Assembly: GCA_934371135.1 (NCBI GenBank)
Contig: CAKRNO010000010.1
Coordinates: 1 to 49,379, forward strand
Direction of reading: 5' to 3'
From: an uncultured Eubacteriales bacterium
Lineage (GTDB): Bacteria; Bacillota; Clostridia; Oscillospirales; CAG-272
DNA: 49,379 nt
The translations under genes and the position numbers were made by a program. This document shows positions 1 through 8,380 of the stretch, piece by piece (position 1 is the first letter of the stretch; every line of letters starts with the position of its first letter). The notes under the pieces are model-generated. The model was not told the origin of the DNA. It did no database searches and saw only the letters and a list, made by a program, of their open reading frames with translations.

Positions 1-300
1 GTCCAGGGTCAGTAGGCACGCGTCGAGCGCGTCTTGGTCATACGCGTCCATCCCCGTGAGCTCGGGGGAAATACTGCGGTTCACATGATCGACGGCGCCG
101 AGCACGCCCCGCCCGCCGTACCGTTTCGCGTCACCGTCACGCTTTTCATACGCCTCATGGCTGCCGGTGGAGGCGCCGGAGGGGACGGACGCCGTCCCCA
201 CACTGCCGTCGGATAAATAAACGGTCGCCTCCAGGGTGGGGGTGCCGCGGCTGTCCAGGATTTCACGGGCGCTCGCCCGTACGATTTTCGGTTGTTGCAT
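1..300 (-). CDS. eno: Enolase, N-terminal 100 residues (gene continues beyond the window start)
   Basis: Enolase converts 2-phosphoglycerate to phosphoenolpyruvate in glycolysis, in the cytoplasm. Translating the minus strand from the ATG at 300 gives an open frame to base 1. It carries the enolase N-terminal hallmarks: AREILDSRGTPTLEATVYL at about residues 11-29, then the mobile-loop motif VPSGASTGSHEAYEKRDGD. The ATG is preceded by GGGAGG at a good distance. Only the capping domain is present; the TIM-barrel catalytic half lies outside. No convincing sigma-A promoter is visible in the 97 bp shared with the divergent LysM gene. Identification is firm because the motif is nearly invariant in the family. 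Confidence 0.95.
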   Translation of the reverse strand, partial: MQQPKIVRASAREILDSRGTPTLEATVYLSDGSVGTASVPSGASTGSHEAYEKRDGDAKRYGGRGVLGAVDHVNRSISPELTGMDAYDQDALDACLLTLD

Positions 301-360
301 AGATGACCTCCCATTTTTGCGGGAGTATTCCCCGCGCCGTCGCGCTTTTATGCAGATGGG

Positions 361-368
361 CATACAAT
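361..368 (+). promoter_or_regulatory. CATACAAT box, possible sporulation-sigma -10 element
   Basis: CATACAAT lies 29 bp upstream of the LysM gene and matches the -10 consensus of mother-cell sigma-E (and loosely sigma-K) promoters of Bacillus. I see no matching -35 element for sigma-A or sigma-E, so this rests on the -10 box and on the spore-type product downstream. Confidence 0.3.
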
Positions 369-397
369 GGAAGCAACGATACTGTGAGAGGTGACGC

Positions 398-1417
398 ATG
401 AAGATCTATCAAACGGCAGAGCGGGAGACCATCCGCTCCATCGCGGAGAAGCACGCCGTCCCGGAGCGTGCGCTCGCGGCGCTCGCAGGGCTGACCCCGA
501 GGAGCCTCGTACCGCCCGGGATCTCCCTGCTTTTGCCGTTCGGTGCGCGCGGGGGCGCCCCCGCCGGGTGCCTCTACCCTGATATGAGTGAAGAACGCGC
601 GGAGATACTGGTGCTCGGGGAGGCAAGCGGTCGTCGATGTGATCCCCGGACGACAATGGTCAGCGGGCTGACGCTTTTCCACAGCGGGACACTGCCGCGC
701 CGGGGCATCCCGGGACTCGGGCGCGCCCATGCAGGAGTAGCATCCGTATGCCTGCCGTCCGGGGTGCGGTCGGAGTGCCCGCCGCCCGCCGTCCTCGCGG
801 ACGCCCTCGCCGCGGCAGGCTACCGAGGGCTGCTCCTCCCTCTCCCGCGTCTGCCCGGTCACCGGCTCGTCTCTTTCCTGCCGGAATACGTATCGGTCTT
901 TGCCGAGTGGGGGCTGTTGTGTGCCGTCACGCTCCCTGACAGGCTGTTCCTCCACCAGCTCCCCCTCTTTGCCTGTCTCGATCCCCTGCCTGATTTCATC
1001 TGTCTCACGCCGTCGTCATGGGAAACACCGCTCGAAGTGCGCGCACGCGAGATCTCGGACATGACCGACCTTACGATGCGGCGCAGGATCCTCTTTTCCC
1101 TCACCCCGGGCGCCGCCTTTGCGACGCACGAAAAAAGCGCCCCCCTCGCTTACGGGGAGGCGCTGCGTATCGTATCTGCCGGGGACATACGCCTGCGGCG
1201 TGAGGACATCCTCATGGCGCCGGTCGTAAACGGCCGGAGGAGCGGGACGCTGTATCTCGAGGACCCCGTATGCCTGCTGGCGGGGCTCATGCGGCTGTCC
1301 GCCTCCGGGTTCGGCGGGGTATCGCTGTCCGATGCGTCTGCCCCTTTCGCCGCGGAGATGATCCGTCGGCTGTTCAGAACGGCAGGCGGAACAGCGCCCG
1401 CGCATTGGCAAACGTGA
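398..1417 (+). CDS. LysM-domain protein with degenerate GH18-like domain (spore-type)
   Basis: A 339-residue protein. Residues 1-50 form a LysM-like peptidoglycan-binding domain (MKIYQTAERETIRSIAEKHA, then a PPGISLLLP end). The rest resembles the barrel of spore glycoside hydrolase 18 proteins of the YaaH/SleL type. In particular the C-terminal stretch LYLEDPVCLLAGLMRLSASG followed by FGGVSLSD parallels the late strand of SleL-like enzymes. I cannot find the DxxDxDxE or DxE catalytic motif, so it may be a non-enzymatic coat or cortex-binding protein. It has no signal peptide, as expected for a protein assembled on the forespore. The start is preceded by GAGAGGTG. Its 3' end overlaps the convergent tatD by 44 bp. 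The GH18 relation is inference from weak similarity; the LysM call is firmer. Confidence 0.6.
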   Translation: MKIYQTAERETIRSIAEKHAVPERALAALAGLTPRSLVPPGISLLLPFGARGGAPAGCLYPDMSEERAEILVLGEASGRRCDPRTTMVSGLTLFHSGTLPRRGIPGLGRAHAGVASVCLPSGVRSECPPPAVLADALAAAGYRGLLLPLPRLPGHRLVSFLPEYVSVFAEWGLLCAVTLPDRLFLHQLPLFACLDPLPDFICLTPSSWETPLEVRAREISDMTDLTMRRRILFSLTPGAAFATHEKSAPLAYGEALRIVSAGDIRLRREDILMAPVVNGRRSGTLYLEDPVCLLAGLMRLSASGFGGVSLSDASAPFAAEMIRRLFRTAGGTAPAHWQT

Positions 1418-2156
1418 GGGCGGATGCCTCCTCGGGCGTGACGCCGAGGACGTCGGCAAGCACCTCACAGGTGAAATGCAGATAGCCGGAATCGTTCCGT
1501 TCCCCACGGTGCGGGTGCGGGGTCAGGTAGGGGGCATCCGTTTCGATCAGGATGCGGTCGCGCGGCACAGCCGCCGCCACCTCCCGCACACGGCGTGCGT
1601 TCCTGAAGGTGAGCGTACCGGAGAAGGAGATATACCATCCGCGGCGGCAAAGGTCGAGCGCCTCCTCGGCGCTCCCGCTGTAGCTGTGGAAGACGCCGCG
1701 GACGTCCGGATACCGACGTGCCGTATCAAAACTGTCACCGTGGGCATCCCGGTCGTGCACGACGACGGGGAGCGAGAGTTCCCGAGCGAGCTCCATCTGC
1801 AGATCAAAATAGGTCTGCTGGAGTCCGCGATCGTATGGCTCCCAGTAATAGTCGAGCCCGATCTCCCCGACGGCGACCGCGCGGTTCCCGGGGTCGCAGA
1901 GCATGGTCCTGATAAGATCGACCTCCTCCTCCGGGGTACCCGTGAGCGCCGCGGCATCCGTCGGATGGATACCGAGCGCGGTCACCATGCGCGGAAAGGC
2001 GCGCGCCTGCTCCGCCGCAAGGCGTGAGGTCTCGGGGGAGGTCCCGACGTTGATGATGCCTGCCCCGCCCGCCGAGAAAAAGGCGGGGATGAGCGTGGCG
2101 GCATCGTCTTTGAGTTTATCGTCCCAGTAATGGGCGTGCGAGTCGAACAGCGTCAT
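1374..2156 (-). CDS. tatD: TatD family metal-dependent hydrolase/DNase
   Basis: A 260-residue amidohydrolase-fold protein of the TatD/YabD/YcfH family, normal in length. Metal-binding motifs are in order: DSHAHYWDD near the N-terminus, GEIGLDYYW in the middle, VVVHDRDAH, FHSYSGS, and IETDAPYLTPHPHRGERN near the C-terminus. Family members are divalent-metal 3'-5' exonucleases or D-aminoacyl-tRNA deacylase-like enzymes; the substrate here is not determined by sequence. The ATG overlaps the metG stop by one base (TGATG), so translation is probably coupled to metG. The metS-yabD linkage also exists in Bacillus. Confidence 0.93.
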   Translation of the reverse strand: MTLFDSHAHYWDDKLKDDAATLIPAFFSAGGAGIINVGTSPETSRLAAEQARAFPRMVTALGIHPTDAAALTGTPEEEVDLIRTMLCDPGNRAVAVGEIGLDYYWEPYDRGLQQTYFDLQMELARELSLPVVVHDRDAHGDSFDTARRYPDVRGVFHSYSGSAEEALDLCRRGWYISFSGTLTFRNARRVREVAAAVPRDRILIETDAPYLTPHPHRGERNDSGYLHFTCEVLADVLGVTPEEASALTFANARALFRLPF

Positions 2157-4144
2157 CAGTGGATGCGCTCACCCAGCCGTACGGCATCGTCGAGGAACAC
2201 CACCCGTACATCCTCCTCGCCGCTCGCGAGGAGCATCCCCTGGCTCTCCACACCGCAGAGCTTCGCGGGGGCGAGGTTGGCGACGATGATGACCTTTTTC
2301 CCGATGAGATCCGCCGGCTGATAGAATTTTGCAATGCCGGAGACGATCTGCCGCTTTTCGTAGCCGAGGTCCACCATGAGCTTCAGGAGCTTCTTTGCTT
2401 TCGGGACCGGCTCACAGGTGAGGATCTGCGCCGAGCGGAGCTCCACCCCGCCGAAGGCGTCGATGCCGATCTCCTTTTCATGCTCCGGCTCAGGGATCGG
2501 CGCCTCACGGCGTGCCTTCTCCTCCGCCTCTTTTGCCTTGCGCTCGACGATGTCGTCAATCACTTTTTCGTCCATGCGGGCAAAGAGCGGAGAGGCGGCG
2601 CCGAGCGCCGTACCTGCCGCGAGGGCGCCGAATGCGGCAACCGTCGCATAATCCTTCTCCTCCGTCGCGAGGGCGGCAAAAATCTTCTCGGATGTCGAGG
2701 GCATGATGGGTGTCAGGAGCACCGCCGCCGTGCGAATGGTCTCCAGGAGATTATAGAGCACCGTGCCGAGGCGCGCCTTCCGGCTCTCGTCCTTGGCGAG
2801 TGCCCACGGCATCGTCTCGTCGATATACTTATTGGCGCGGCGGAGCATCGAAAAGATCTCGGCGAGCCCGTCCGCGATATGGAAGCCGTCGAAGCATTCG
2901 GCAGACTTCTTCACCGCCGCGGCGACCGCCGCCTTCAGCTCTCCGTCCGGGGCGACCTCCTCCGCAGGCGCGGGGATAACGCCGCCGAAATACTTGACGG
3001 TCATCGCGTGCGTGCGGCTGACAAGGTTCCCGAGGTTGTTGGCGAGGTCGGTATTATAGCGGTTCATCACGTTGTAGTAGGAAATACGCCCGTCCTGGTC
3101 ATACGGCATCTCGGCAAGCGCATAGTAACGCACGCCGTCCACGCCGAAAAGCTCCGCCAGCTCGTCGGCATAGATCACATTGCCGCGCGACTTGGACATC
3201 TTGACCTCCTCGCCCTCGCCGTTCTTCTTCTCCTCCGCGGCGTTGAACCACGGATGCCCGAACACCTTTTCGGGGAGCGGGAGACCGAGCGCCATGAGGA
3301 AGATCGGCCAGTAGATGGTGTGGAAGCGCAGGATATCCTTACCGATGATGTGCACCCTGGCGGGCCAGAGGGAGCGGAAAGTCTCGCTCTGCTCCTCATA
3401 GGACTTATCGGGATCATACCCGGCGGCGGTGATATAGTTGGTCAGGGCGTCGAGCCAAACGTACACCACATGCTTCGGGTCGAAGCTGACCGGGATCCCC
3501 CACTTGAAGGAGGTACGGGAGACGCAGAGGTCCTGGAGCCCCTCGGGGGAGCACAGGAAATTGTTGAGCATCTCGCGCTCACGCGACACGGGCTCGATAA
3601 AACCGGGGTGCGACTTGATATACTCAATCAGACGGGGCGCGTACTTGGACATACGGAAGAAGTACGCCTCCTCGCGCGCCTGCCCGACGGGGCGGCCGCA
3701 GTCCGGGCACTTCCCGTCCACGACCTGCGTGTTGGTGAAGAACGCCTCGCAGGGGGTGCAGTACCAGCCCTCGTAATGCCCGAGGTAAACGTCCCCGCTC
3801 TTATAGAAACGGTCGAATATCTTGGAAACGACGCGCACATGATCCTCGTCGGTCGTGCGGATAAAGCGGTTATACGACGCGCCCATGAGATCCCATATTC
3901 CCTTGATCTCCCCGGCGACGCCGTCGACATACGCCTTCGGCGTCATACCCGCCGCTTTGGCATACTCCTCAATCTTCTGCCCGTGTTCATCCGTACCGGT
4001 GCACAGGAACACGTCCTCCCCGCGCTGTCTCTTGTAGCGGGCATAGGCATCTGCCATGATGATCTCATAGGTGTTTCCGAAATGGGGCTTGCGCGACGCG
4101 TAAGCAATCGCCGTCGTGATGTAATACTTCTTGTTTTCGCTCAT
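2156..4144 (-). CDS. metG: Methionyl-tRNA synthetase with C-terminal tRNA-binding domain
   Basis: A 662-residue class I aminoacyl-tRNA synthetase that charges tRNA-Met. The active-site HIGH motif appears as HFGN at residues 21-24, and KMSKS is present (EVKMSKSRGN). Two CxxC pairs (YCTPC and CPDCG) form the zinc knuckle. The last ~100 residues (from IGIDAFGGVELRSAQIL) are the EMAP-II/Trbp111-type tRNA-binding domain, so this is the long form. The ATG at 4144 is chosen over an upstream in-frame start because AAGGAG sits eight bases before it and the product then begins just ahead of the catalytic fold. The leader contains an ACCGCCC/GGGCGGT hairpin. It is transcribed with tatD. Confidence 0.96.
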   Translation of the reverse strand: MSENKKYYITTAIAYASRKPHFGNTYEIIMADAYARYKRQRGEDVFLCTGTDEHGQKIEEYAKAAGMTPKAYVDGVAGEIKGIWDLMGASYNRFIRTTDEDHVRVVSKIFDRFYKSGDVYLGHYEGWYCTPCEAFFTNTQVVDGKCPDCGRPVGQAREEAYFFRMSKYAPRLIEYIKSHPGFIEPVSREREMLNNFLCSPEGLQDLCVSRTSFKWGIPVSFDPKHVVYVWLDALTNYITAAGYDPDKSYEEQSETFRSLWPARVHIIGKDILRFHTIYWPIFLMALGLPLPEKVFGHPWFNAAEEKKNGEGEEVKMSKSRGNVIYADELAELFGVDGVRYYALAEMPYDQDGRISYYNVMNRYNTDLANNLGNLVSRTHAMTVKYFGGVIPAPAEEVAPDGELKAAVAAAVKKSAECFDGFHIADGLAEIFSMLRRANKYIDETMPWALAKDESRKARLGTVLYNLLETIRTAAVLLTPIMPSTSEKIFAALATEEKDYATVAAFGALAAGTALGAASPLFARMDEKVIDDIVERKAKEAEEKARREAPIPEPEHEKEIGIDAFGGVELRSAQILTCEPVPKAKKLLKLMVDLGYEKRQIVSGIAKFYQPADLIGKKVIIVANLAPAKLCGVESQGMLLASGEEDVRVVFLDDAVRLGERIH

Positions 4145-4199
4145 CGGTGTCTCCTTATCAAACCGCCCGAATGGGGGCGGTCTTTTGTTATACTTTGCT

Positions 4200-4228
4200 A
4201 TTTTAACATAGTTTTGCCCTGTCCGCAA
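4200..4228 (-). promoter_or_regulatory. Sigma-A promoter of metG-tatD
   Basis: On the minus strand TTGCGG (4228-4223), a 17-bp spacer and TAAAAT (4205-4200). The predicted transcript starts about 50 bases before the metG start codon. Confidence 0.75.
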
Positions 4229-4280
4229 GGGATTAACGGGATTTTTCGGTTTTTTCCGCGGGCAAATCGCCCCGGCGGAA

Positions 4281-4309
4281 TTGACACGGGCGGCGGAATG
4301 TGATACACT
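4281..4309 (+). promoter_or_regulatory. Sigma-A promoter of holB-ricT
   Basis: TTGACA at 4281-4286, a 17-bp spacer and TACACT at 4304-4309, about 35 bases upstream of the holB start. It is divergent from the metG promoter. Confidence 0.85.
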
Positions 4310-4342
4310 ATTTTCGAAGTATTATGCGCGGAGGTGGCGCGG

Positions 4343-5368
4343 ATGCCCTCGTATTTTCCCGCTCTGTTCAGCAACGCCGCGACCCGGCGCTACTTTGGGG
4401 AGGCTGTCCTCGCCGGCACACTCTCCCACGCCTATATCATAGAGGGTCCCGCCGGGTCCGGAAAAACGCTGTTCGCAACGGAGCTCGCGATGGCGATCGT
4501 CTGCGAAGCACGGGGGACAGCGGACGCGCTCCCCTGCGGGGTCTGCCGCGCCTGCCGCCGCGTGCGGGAGGGGCTCGCCCCCGACGTGAGAACCGTCACG
4601 ACAGATGCCGCGACCATCGGCGTCGATGCGGTGCGGGAGCTCCGCTCGGATATGTACCTCTCCGCCTGTGAATTCCCATGTAAAATCTACATCATCCGTG
4701 AAGCGCATAAAATGACGGCGCAGGCGCAGAACGCACTGCTCAAGGTGCTGGAGGAGCCGCCGACCGACCTCTACATTTTCCTCCTGACCGAACGCGCCGA
4801 GGCGCTCCTCACGACCATCCGCTCCCGCACGCAGCTCGTGCGGATGGAGCTGCTCTCCCCCGAGGCGATGGAGGAGGCGCTCGCGAAAAACGTCGCCGCG
4901 CGCCGCTACCGTGAACGCGACCCCGACGGCTATCGCGCGCTCCTCGAGGGGAGCGGCGGCGCCCTCGGACAAGTCCTCGACCTGCTCGACGGCAAACGAG
5001 GCGAAGCCTACGGCAAACGGCACGCCGCCGTCGCAGAAGCGGTGCGCAAGCTGGTCACGGCGGCGCCCTACTCGGAACTCGTCGCGGCGCTTGGCCATCT
5101 GCCGCAGAAGCGGCAGGAGCTCACGGAGATGCTCGGGCTGTACATCGCCGCCCTGCGCGACCTCATTCTCCTCTACCGGGGAGAGCACGTTTCCCTCACC
5201 TTTTACACCGCCCGCGAGGAGGCGGAGGCGCTCGCCTCGCGCGCCGGGCTGACGCGCCTGCTGAAAATCTACGACCTGACGGTGTCCGCAACGGACGCCC
5301 TCGCCGCCAACGCCAATGTTCAACTGACCCTCGCGACATTCATGACGAATGTGGCGGGTCTTGCCTGA
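4343..5368 (+). CDS. holB: DNA polymerase III delta-prime subunit
   Basis: A 341-residue clamp-loader subunit of the AAA+ type. The Walker A motif GPAGSGKT lies at residues 35-42, and a zinc-binding cysteine cluster (C54, C65, C68, C71; CGVCRAC) follows. The helix with LLKVLEEPP and the arginine-finger region IRSRTQ are clear. The ATG at 4343 is chosen: GGAGG at 4330-4334 is eight bases upstream, whereas a GTG at 4334 would overlap that ribosome binding site. The gene is followed 12 bp later by ricT, as in Bacillus (holB-yaaT). Confidence 0.93.
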   Translation: MPSYFPALFSNAATRRYFGEAVLAGTLSHAYIIEGPAGSGKTLFATELAMAIVCEARGTADALPCGVCRACRRVREGLAPDVRTVTTDAATIGVDAVRELRSDMYLSACEFPCKIYIIREAHKMTAQAQNALLKVLEEPPTDLYIFLLTERAEALLTTIRSRTQLVRMELLSPEAMEEALAKNVAARRYRERDPDGYRALLEGSGGALGQVLDLLDGKRGEAYGKRHAAVAEAVRKLVTAAPYSELVAALGHLPQKRQELTEMLGLYIAALRDLILLYRGEHVSLTFYTAREEAEALASRAGLTRLLKIYDLTVSATDALAANANVQLTLATFMTNVAGLA

Positions 5369-5380
5369 AAGGAGCCTGTC

Positions 5381-6337
5381 ATGGCAGAAGAAACCCCGGT
5401 CATCACCGACGGGGAGGCGCCGGAAAAACCGGCTGCACCCCGTACTTATACCGTCGTCGGCGTCACCTTCCGCGACAACCCGAAAAGCTACTATTTTGAC
5501 CCCAAAGGGCGTGTGTTCCGCCTCGGTGACAAGGTCATCGTCGATACCACCCGCGGGGCGGAATTCGGCACGGTGAGCCTCGCCAACCGTGAGGTAGCGC
5601 CGGGAGAGATCACCCCTCCCCTGCGCCCTGTCCTGCGCGCCGCGCTGAAGGACGACCTCGCCCGGCTCGAGCGAAACCTGAAAATCGAAAAGGACGCCGC
5701 CGCCGTCTTCCCCGCCAAGGCGGCGGAATACAAGCTGGATATGAAGCTCGCCCGGGTGGAATGTGCGTTCGACAACTCCAAACTCATTTTCTACTTCACG
5801 GCGGAGAACCGCGTGGATTTCCGCGAGTTGGTGCGTGACCTCGCCGGGCTGTTCCACACCCGCATCGAGCTCCGCCAGATCGGCATCCGCGACGAGGCGA
5901 AGATGCTCGGCGGCATCGGCCCCTGCGGGCGCCCCTACTGCTGCTCCACCTTCCTTTCCGATTTCGGTCAGGTCTCCATCAAGATGGCAAAGGAGCAGAA
6001 TTTCTCGCTGAACTCCACGAAGATCTCCGGCTGCTGCGGACGCCTGATGTGCTGCCTGCGGTACGAGCACGAGACCTACGAGGAAGCGCAGAAGACCATG
6101 CCGAAGATGGGGGCGCTCGTCATGACCGAAAACGGCCCCGGCACGGTCGTGGAAACGCGCCCGCTCTCGCAGACCGTCAAGGTGCGGCTCACCGAAAAGC
6201 AGGAGCCGCCGAAGACCTATTCCGTCTCCGACATCACCCCGATGAAAAAGCCTCAAAATGCGAAGCCCGCCGAGAAAAAAGCGACGGAAAAGAAACCCGC
6301 CGCCCCGGGAGGACGCGGGCAGGGGCAAAAGGAATAA
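5381..6337 (+). CDS. ricT: PSP1-domain protein RicT (YaaT), RNase Y-complex component
   Basis: A 318-residue PSP1-domain protein. In Bacillus RicT works with RicA and RicF in a [4Fe-4S] complex that directs RNase Y maturation of mRNAs and influences competence and sporulation. The cysteine-rich core is intact: GPCGRPYCCSTFL followed by SGCCGRLMCCLRYE. The C-terminal ~30 residues are low-complexity, rich in Lys, Pro and Ala (AEKKATEKKPAAPGG), as in many homologues. An AAAGGAG site precedes the ATG. It is cotranscribed with holB. Assignment is by the diagnostic cysteine pattern and conserved neighbourhood. Confidence 0.93.
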   Translation: MAEETPVITDGEAPEKPAAPRTYTVVGVTFRDNPKSYYFDPKGRVFRLGDKVIVDTTRGAEFGTVSLANREVAPGEITPPLRPVLRAALKDDLARLERNLKIEKDAAAVFPAKAAEYKLDMKLARVECAFDNSKLIFYFTAENRVDFRELVRDLAGLFHTRIELRQIGIRDEAKMLGGIGPCGRPYCCSTFLSDFGQVSIKMAKEQNFSLNSTKISGCCGRLMCCLRYEHETYEEAQKTMPKMGALVMTENGPGTVVETRPLSQTVKVRLTEKQEPPKTYSVSDITPMKKPQNAKPAEKKATEKKPAAPGGRGQGQKE

Positions 6338-6368
6338 ATGAACCTGTCGATAAATTTGCGCGCGGGTC

Positions 6369-6396
6369 TTGATTTTTCCCTGAAATATGATAAAAT
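6369..6396 (+). promoter_or_regulatory. Promoter of the ferredoxin gene
   Basis: TTGATT at 6369-6374, a 16-bp spacer and TAAAAT at 6391-6396, about 33 bases before the ferredoxin start codon. Confidence 0.65.
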
Positions 6397-6428
6397 GTTC
6401 TTGCATTACTTAATGGAGGTAAATCACA

Positions 6429-6602
6429 ATGGCATACAAAATTTCCGATGATTGCGTTGGCTGTGGCGCTTGCGCCGCAGAGTGCCCTGTCGGTTGCATT
6501 TCCGAGGGCGGCGACGGCAAGTACCAGATCGACGCCGATCAGTGCATCGACTGCGGCACCTGCGCCGGCACCTGCCCGGTGGGTGCTCCCGCCCAGGAGT
6601 AA
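6429..6602 (+). CDS. 2[4Fe-4S] ferredoxin, clostridial type
   Basis: A 57-residue low-potential electron carrier. Two CxxCxxCxxxCP motifs (C9-C12-C15-C19 and C39-C42-C45-C49) bind two [4Fe-4S] clusters, the classical clostridial pattern. An additional cysteine at position 23 is not a usual ligand. GGAGGT at 6415-6420 sits nine bases before the ATG. The gene has its own promoter and a strong terminator, so it is a monocistronic unit inserted between ricT and trmN6. Its partners (hydrogenase, pyruvate:ferredoxin oxidoreductase or Rnf) are not in the window. Confidence 0.96.
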   Translation: MAYKISDDCVGCGACAAECPVGCISEGGDGKYQIDADQCIDCGTCAGTCPVGAPAQE

Positions 6603-6618
6603 TTCCTGCGCCAAAGAG

Positions 6619-6647
6619 GAGCGGAGAGTTTTTCTCCGCTCTTTTTT
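6619..6647 (+). terminator. Intrinsic terminator after the ferredoxin gene
   Basis: Perfect 8-bp stem GAGCGGAG/CTCCGCTC with a 7-base loop, followed by six T. Confidence 0.92.
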
Positions 6648-6671
6648 CATCATTTCGGAGGTTTTTGCCAC

Positions 6672-7418
6672 ATGACGGATACAGAACAACGGCGCGACGT
6701 CGTCAACGACGACCTGACACTCATACAGCGGACGGCGGGGCTGACCTTCGGCACCGACGCCCTCCTCCTCGCCGCCTATGTGCAGAAATGCGAGGGGCTC
6801 CGCGCCGTGGAGTTCGGCGCCGGGAGCGGCATCGTTTCCCTGCTCCTCGCGACGCGGAAAAAGGTCGGCACAATCGAGTGCGTGGAAATACAGCCCGCCT
6901 ATGCCGAATTGTGCGAGAGAAACGCACGGGAAAACGGGCTCTCGGAGGTCGTCTCGGTGCGATGTGCCGACGTGCGGGAAGCGAGCGCGGCATGGGGGAT
7001 CTTCGACGCCGTGATTACGAACCCGCCCTATATGAAGACCGACATCCCCGCCTGCGACAGTTCGGAAAAGCAGATCGCCCGGCACGAAGTCCACGGCGGC
7101 ATCGACGACTTCACTATGGCGGCGAAGCGGCTCCTCCGGCACGGCGGCAGGTTCTTCTGCGTCTATCGCACCGACCGCCTCGTTGACCTCCTCACCGCCA
7201 TGCGCGCGGCGGAGATCGAGCCCAAGCGCCTGACGCTCGTGCACGCGTCGGCGTCCCTGCCCCCGTCCATGGTGCTCGTCGAGGGGCGTCGTGGCGGAAA
7301 GCCCGGGCTGAAAGTCACGCGGCCGCTCATCATCGGCGGCGACCTCGCGGCGAGAGCCGAGTCCCCCGACATGGTCGAGATACTCACGGAAGGAAGGTTC
7401 CCGAAAGATTATGTCTGA
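6672..7418 (+). CDS. tRNA1(Val) adenine-N6 methyltransferase family (YabB/TrmN6-like)
   Basis: A 248-residue class I SAM-dependent methyltransferase. The SAM-binding loop is VEFGAGSGIVSLLLA (from residue 47) and the catalytic motif NPPY is at 117-120, typical of N6-adenine and related methyltransferases. The YabB/TrmN6 family methylates A37 of tRNA-Val in E. coli; the exact target in Firmicutes is less certain. A GGAGG site precedes the ATG. Its last eight bases overlap rsmI, so the two are translationally coupled, as in the Bacillus yabB-rsmI region. Confidence 0.88.
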   Translation: MTDTEQRRDVVNDDLTLIQRTAGLTFGTDALLLAAYVQKCEGLRAVEFGAGSGIVSLLLATRKKVGTIECVEIQPAYAELCERNARENGLSEVVSVRCADVREASAAWGIFDAVITNPPYMKTDIPACDSSEKQIARHEVHGGIDDFTMAAKRLLRHGGRFFCVYRTDRLVDLLTAMRAAEIEPKRLTLVHASASLPPSMVLVEGRRGGKPGLKVTRPLIIGGDLAARAESPDMVEILTEGRFPKDYV

Positions 7419-8295
7419 AACGGAAAAGAACCGGGTCGAGGGCGGTACGCTCTACCTCGTCGCGACCCCAATCGGCAACCTCGCCGACATGACGGAGCGC
7501 GGGGTCAAGGTGCTCACGGAATGTGATTTCATCGCCGCAGAGGACACCCGCAACACCGCGGGGCTCCTCGCCTATTTCGATATCAGAAAAGAACTCGTCA
7601 GCTACCACGAGCATAATAAAAAGAGCCGCGGAGAGGAAATTGCCGTGCGGCTCCGGAGCGGCGAGAGCTGCGCACTCGTGACGGACGCCGGTATGCCGGC
7701 GATCAGCGACCCCGGAGAGGATCTCGTGCGCCTGTGCGGCGAGCGGGGCATCCCCGTGCGCATCGTCCCCGGTGCCTGTGCCGCCGTCTCGGCGCTCGCG
7801 CTCTCGGGGCTCGCGACCGGGCGCTTCGCGTTCGAGGGATTTTTAAGCGCCAACCGGGGCGACCGCAAAAAGCGGCTGGAGGAAATCCGCGCCGAGCGCC
7901 GCACGCTCATCTTCTATGAAGCGCCGCACAAGCTCAAAGCCACGCTCGCCGACCTGCTCGCCACCTTCGGTGACCGAAAGCTCTCGCTCTGCCGGGAGCT
8001 CACCAAGCGCAACGAGGAGACCATGCGCACGACCACGGCAGAGGCAGTCGCCTACTACGAAACGCACGAGCCGCGCGGTGAATACGTCCTCGTCCTCGCA
8101 GGGGCGGAGGAAACGACCGGGGAGGCATACCGCCCGCCGGTGGACGACGATCTGCTCTCTCTCTCCCCCGCCGACCATGTGGCACACTACGAGGCGGCGG
8201 GGCTCGCCCGCATGGATGCCATCAAAGCCGCCGCGCGTGACCGCGGCATGACCAAGAGTGAGCTCTACCGTATCCTTACGGCGGACAAGGCGTAA
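7411..8295 (+). CDS. rsmI: 16S rRNA (cytidine-1402-2'-O)-methyltransferase
   Basis: A 294-residue tetrapyrrole-methylase-fold enzyme that 2'-O-methylates C1402 of 16S rRNA at the decoding site. Family motifs are all present: LYLVATPIGNLADMT at the N-terminus, AAEDTRNTAGLL, SYHEHN, LVTDAGMPAISDPGEDLV, VPGACAAVSALALSGL and FEGFL. The length matches the family. It overlaps the preceding methyltransferase gene by eight bases. Fifty bases after the stop comes the thrS promoter; no strong terminator is visible between them. Confidence 0.95.
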   Translation: MSETEKNRVEGGTLYLVATPIGNLADMTERGVKVLTECDFIAAEDTRNTAGLLAYFDIRKELVSYHEHNKKSRGEEIAVRLRSGESCALVTDAGMPAISDPGEDLVRLCGERGIPVRIVPGACAAVSALALSGLATGRFAFEGFLSANRGDRKKRLEEIRAERRTLIFYEAPHKLKATLADLLATFGDRKLSLCRELTKRNEETMRTTTAEAVAYYETHEPRGEYVLVLAGAEETTGEAYRPPVDDDLLSLSPADHVAHYEAAGLARMDAIKAAARDRGMTKSELYRILTADKA

Positions 8296-8344
8296 GCCCC
8301 CGCCGACCGCCAAAGCGGGAAAGAAAATTTCCTCGCCTCCCCGC

Positions 8345-8373
8345 TTGACAAGCCGTTTTTCCCGTGCTATACT
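8345..8373 (+). promoter_or_regulatory. Sigma-A promoter of thrS
   Basis: TTGACA at 8345-8350, a 17-bp spacer and TATACT at 8368-8373. Confidence 0.9.
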
Positions 8374-8380
8374 CGCAGTA

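Noticed and set aside
2159..4303. 714-codon open frame on the plus strand antisense to metG
   Set aside because: The translation is rich in Arg, Leu, His and Glu with no family motif. It mirrors metG, whose own protein has all catalytic motifs. Long antisense frames are common in GC-rich genes.
4334..4342. GTG at 4334 as holB start
   Set aside because: The GTG overlaps the GGAGG that serves the ATG at 4343.
4322..6406. 694-codon open frame antisense to holB and ricT
   Set aside because: It spans two real genes and their junction and has low-complexity Arg/Gly/Leu composition.
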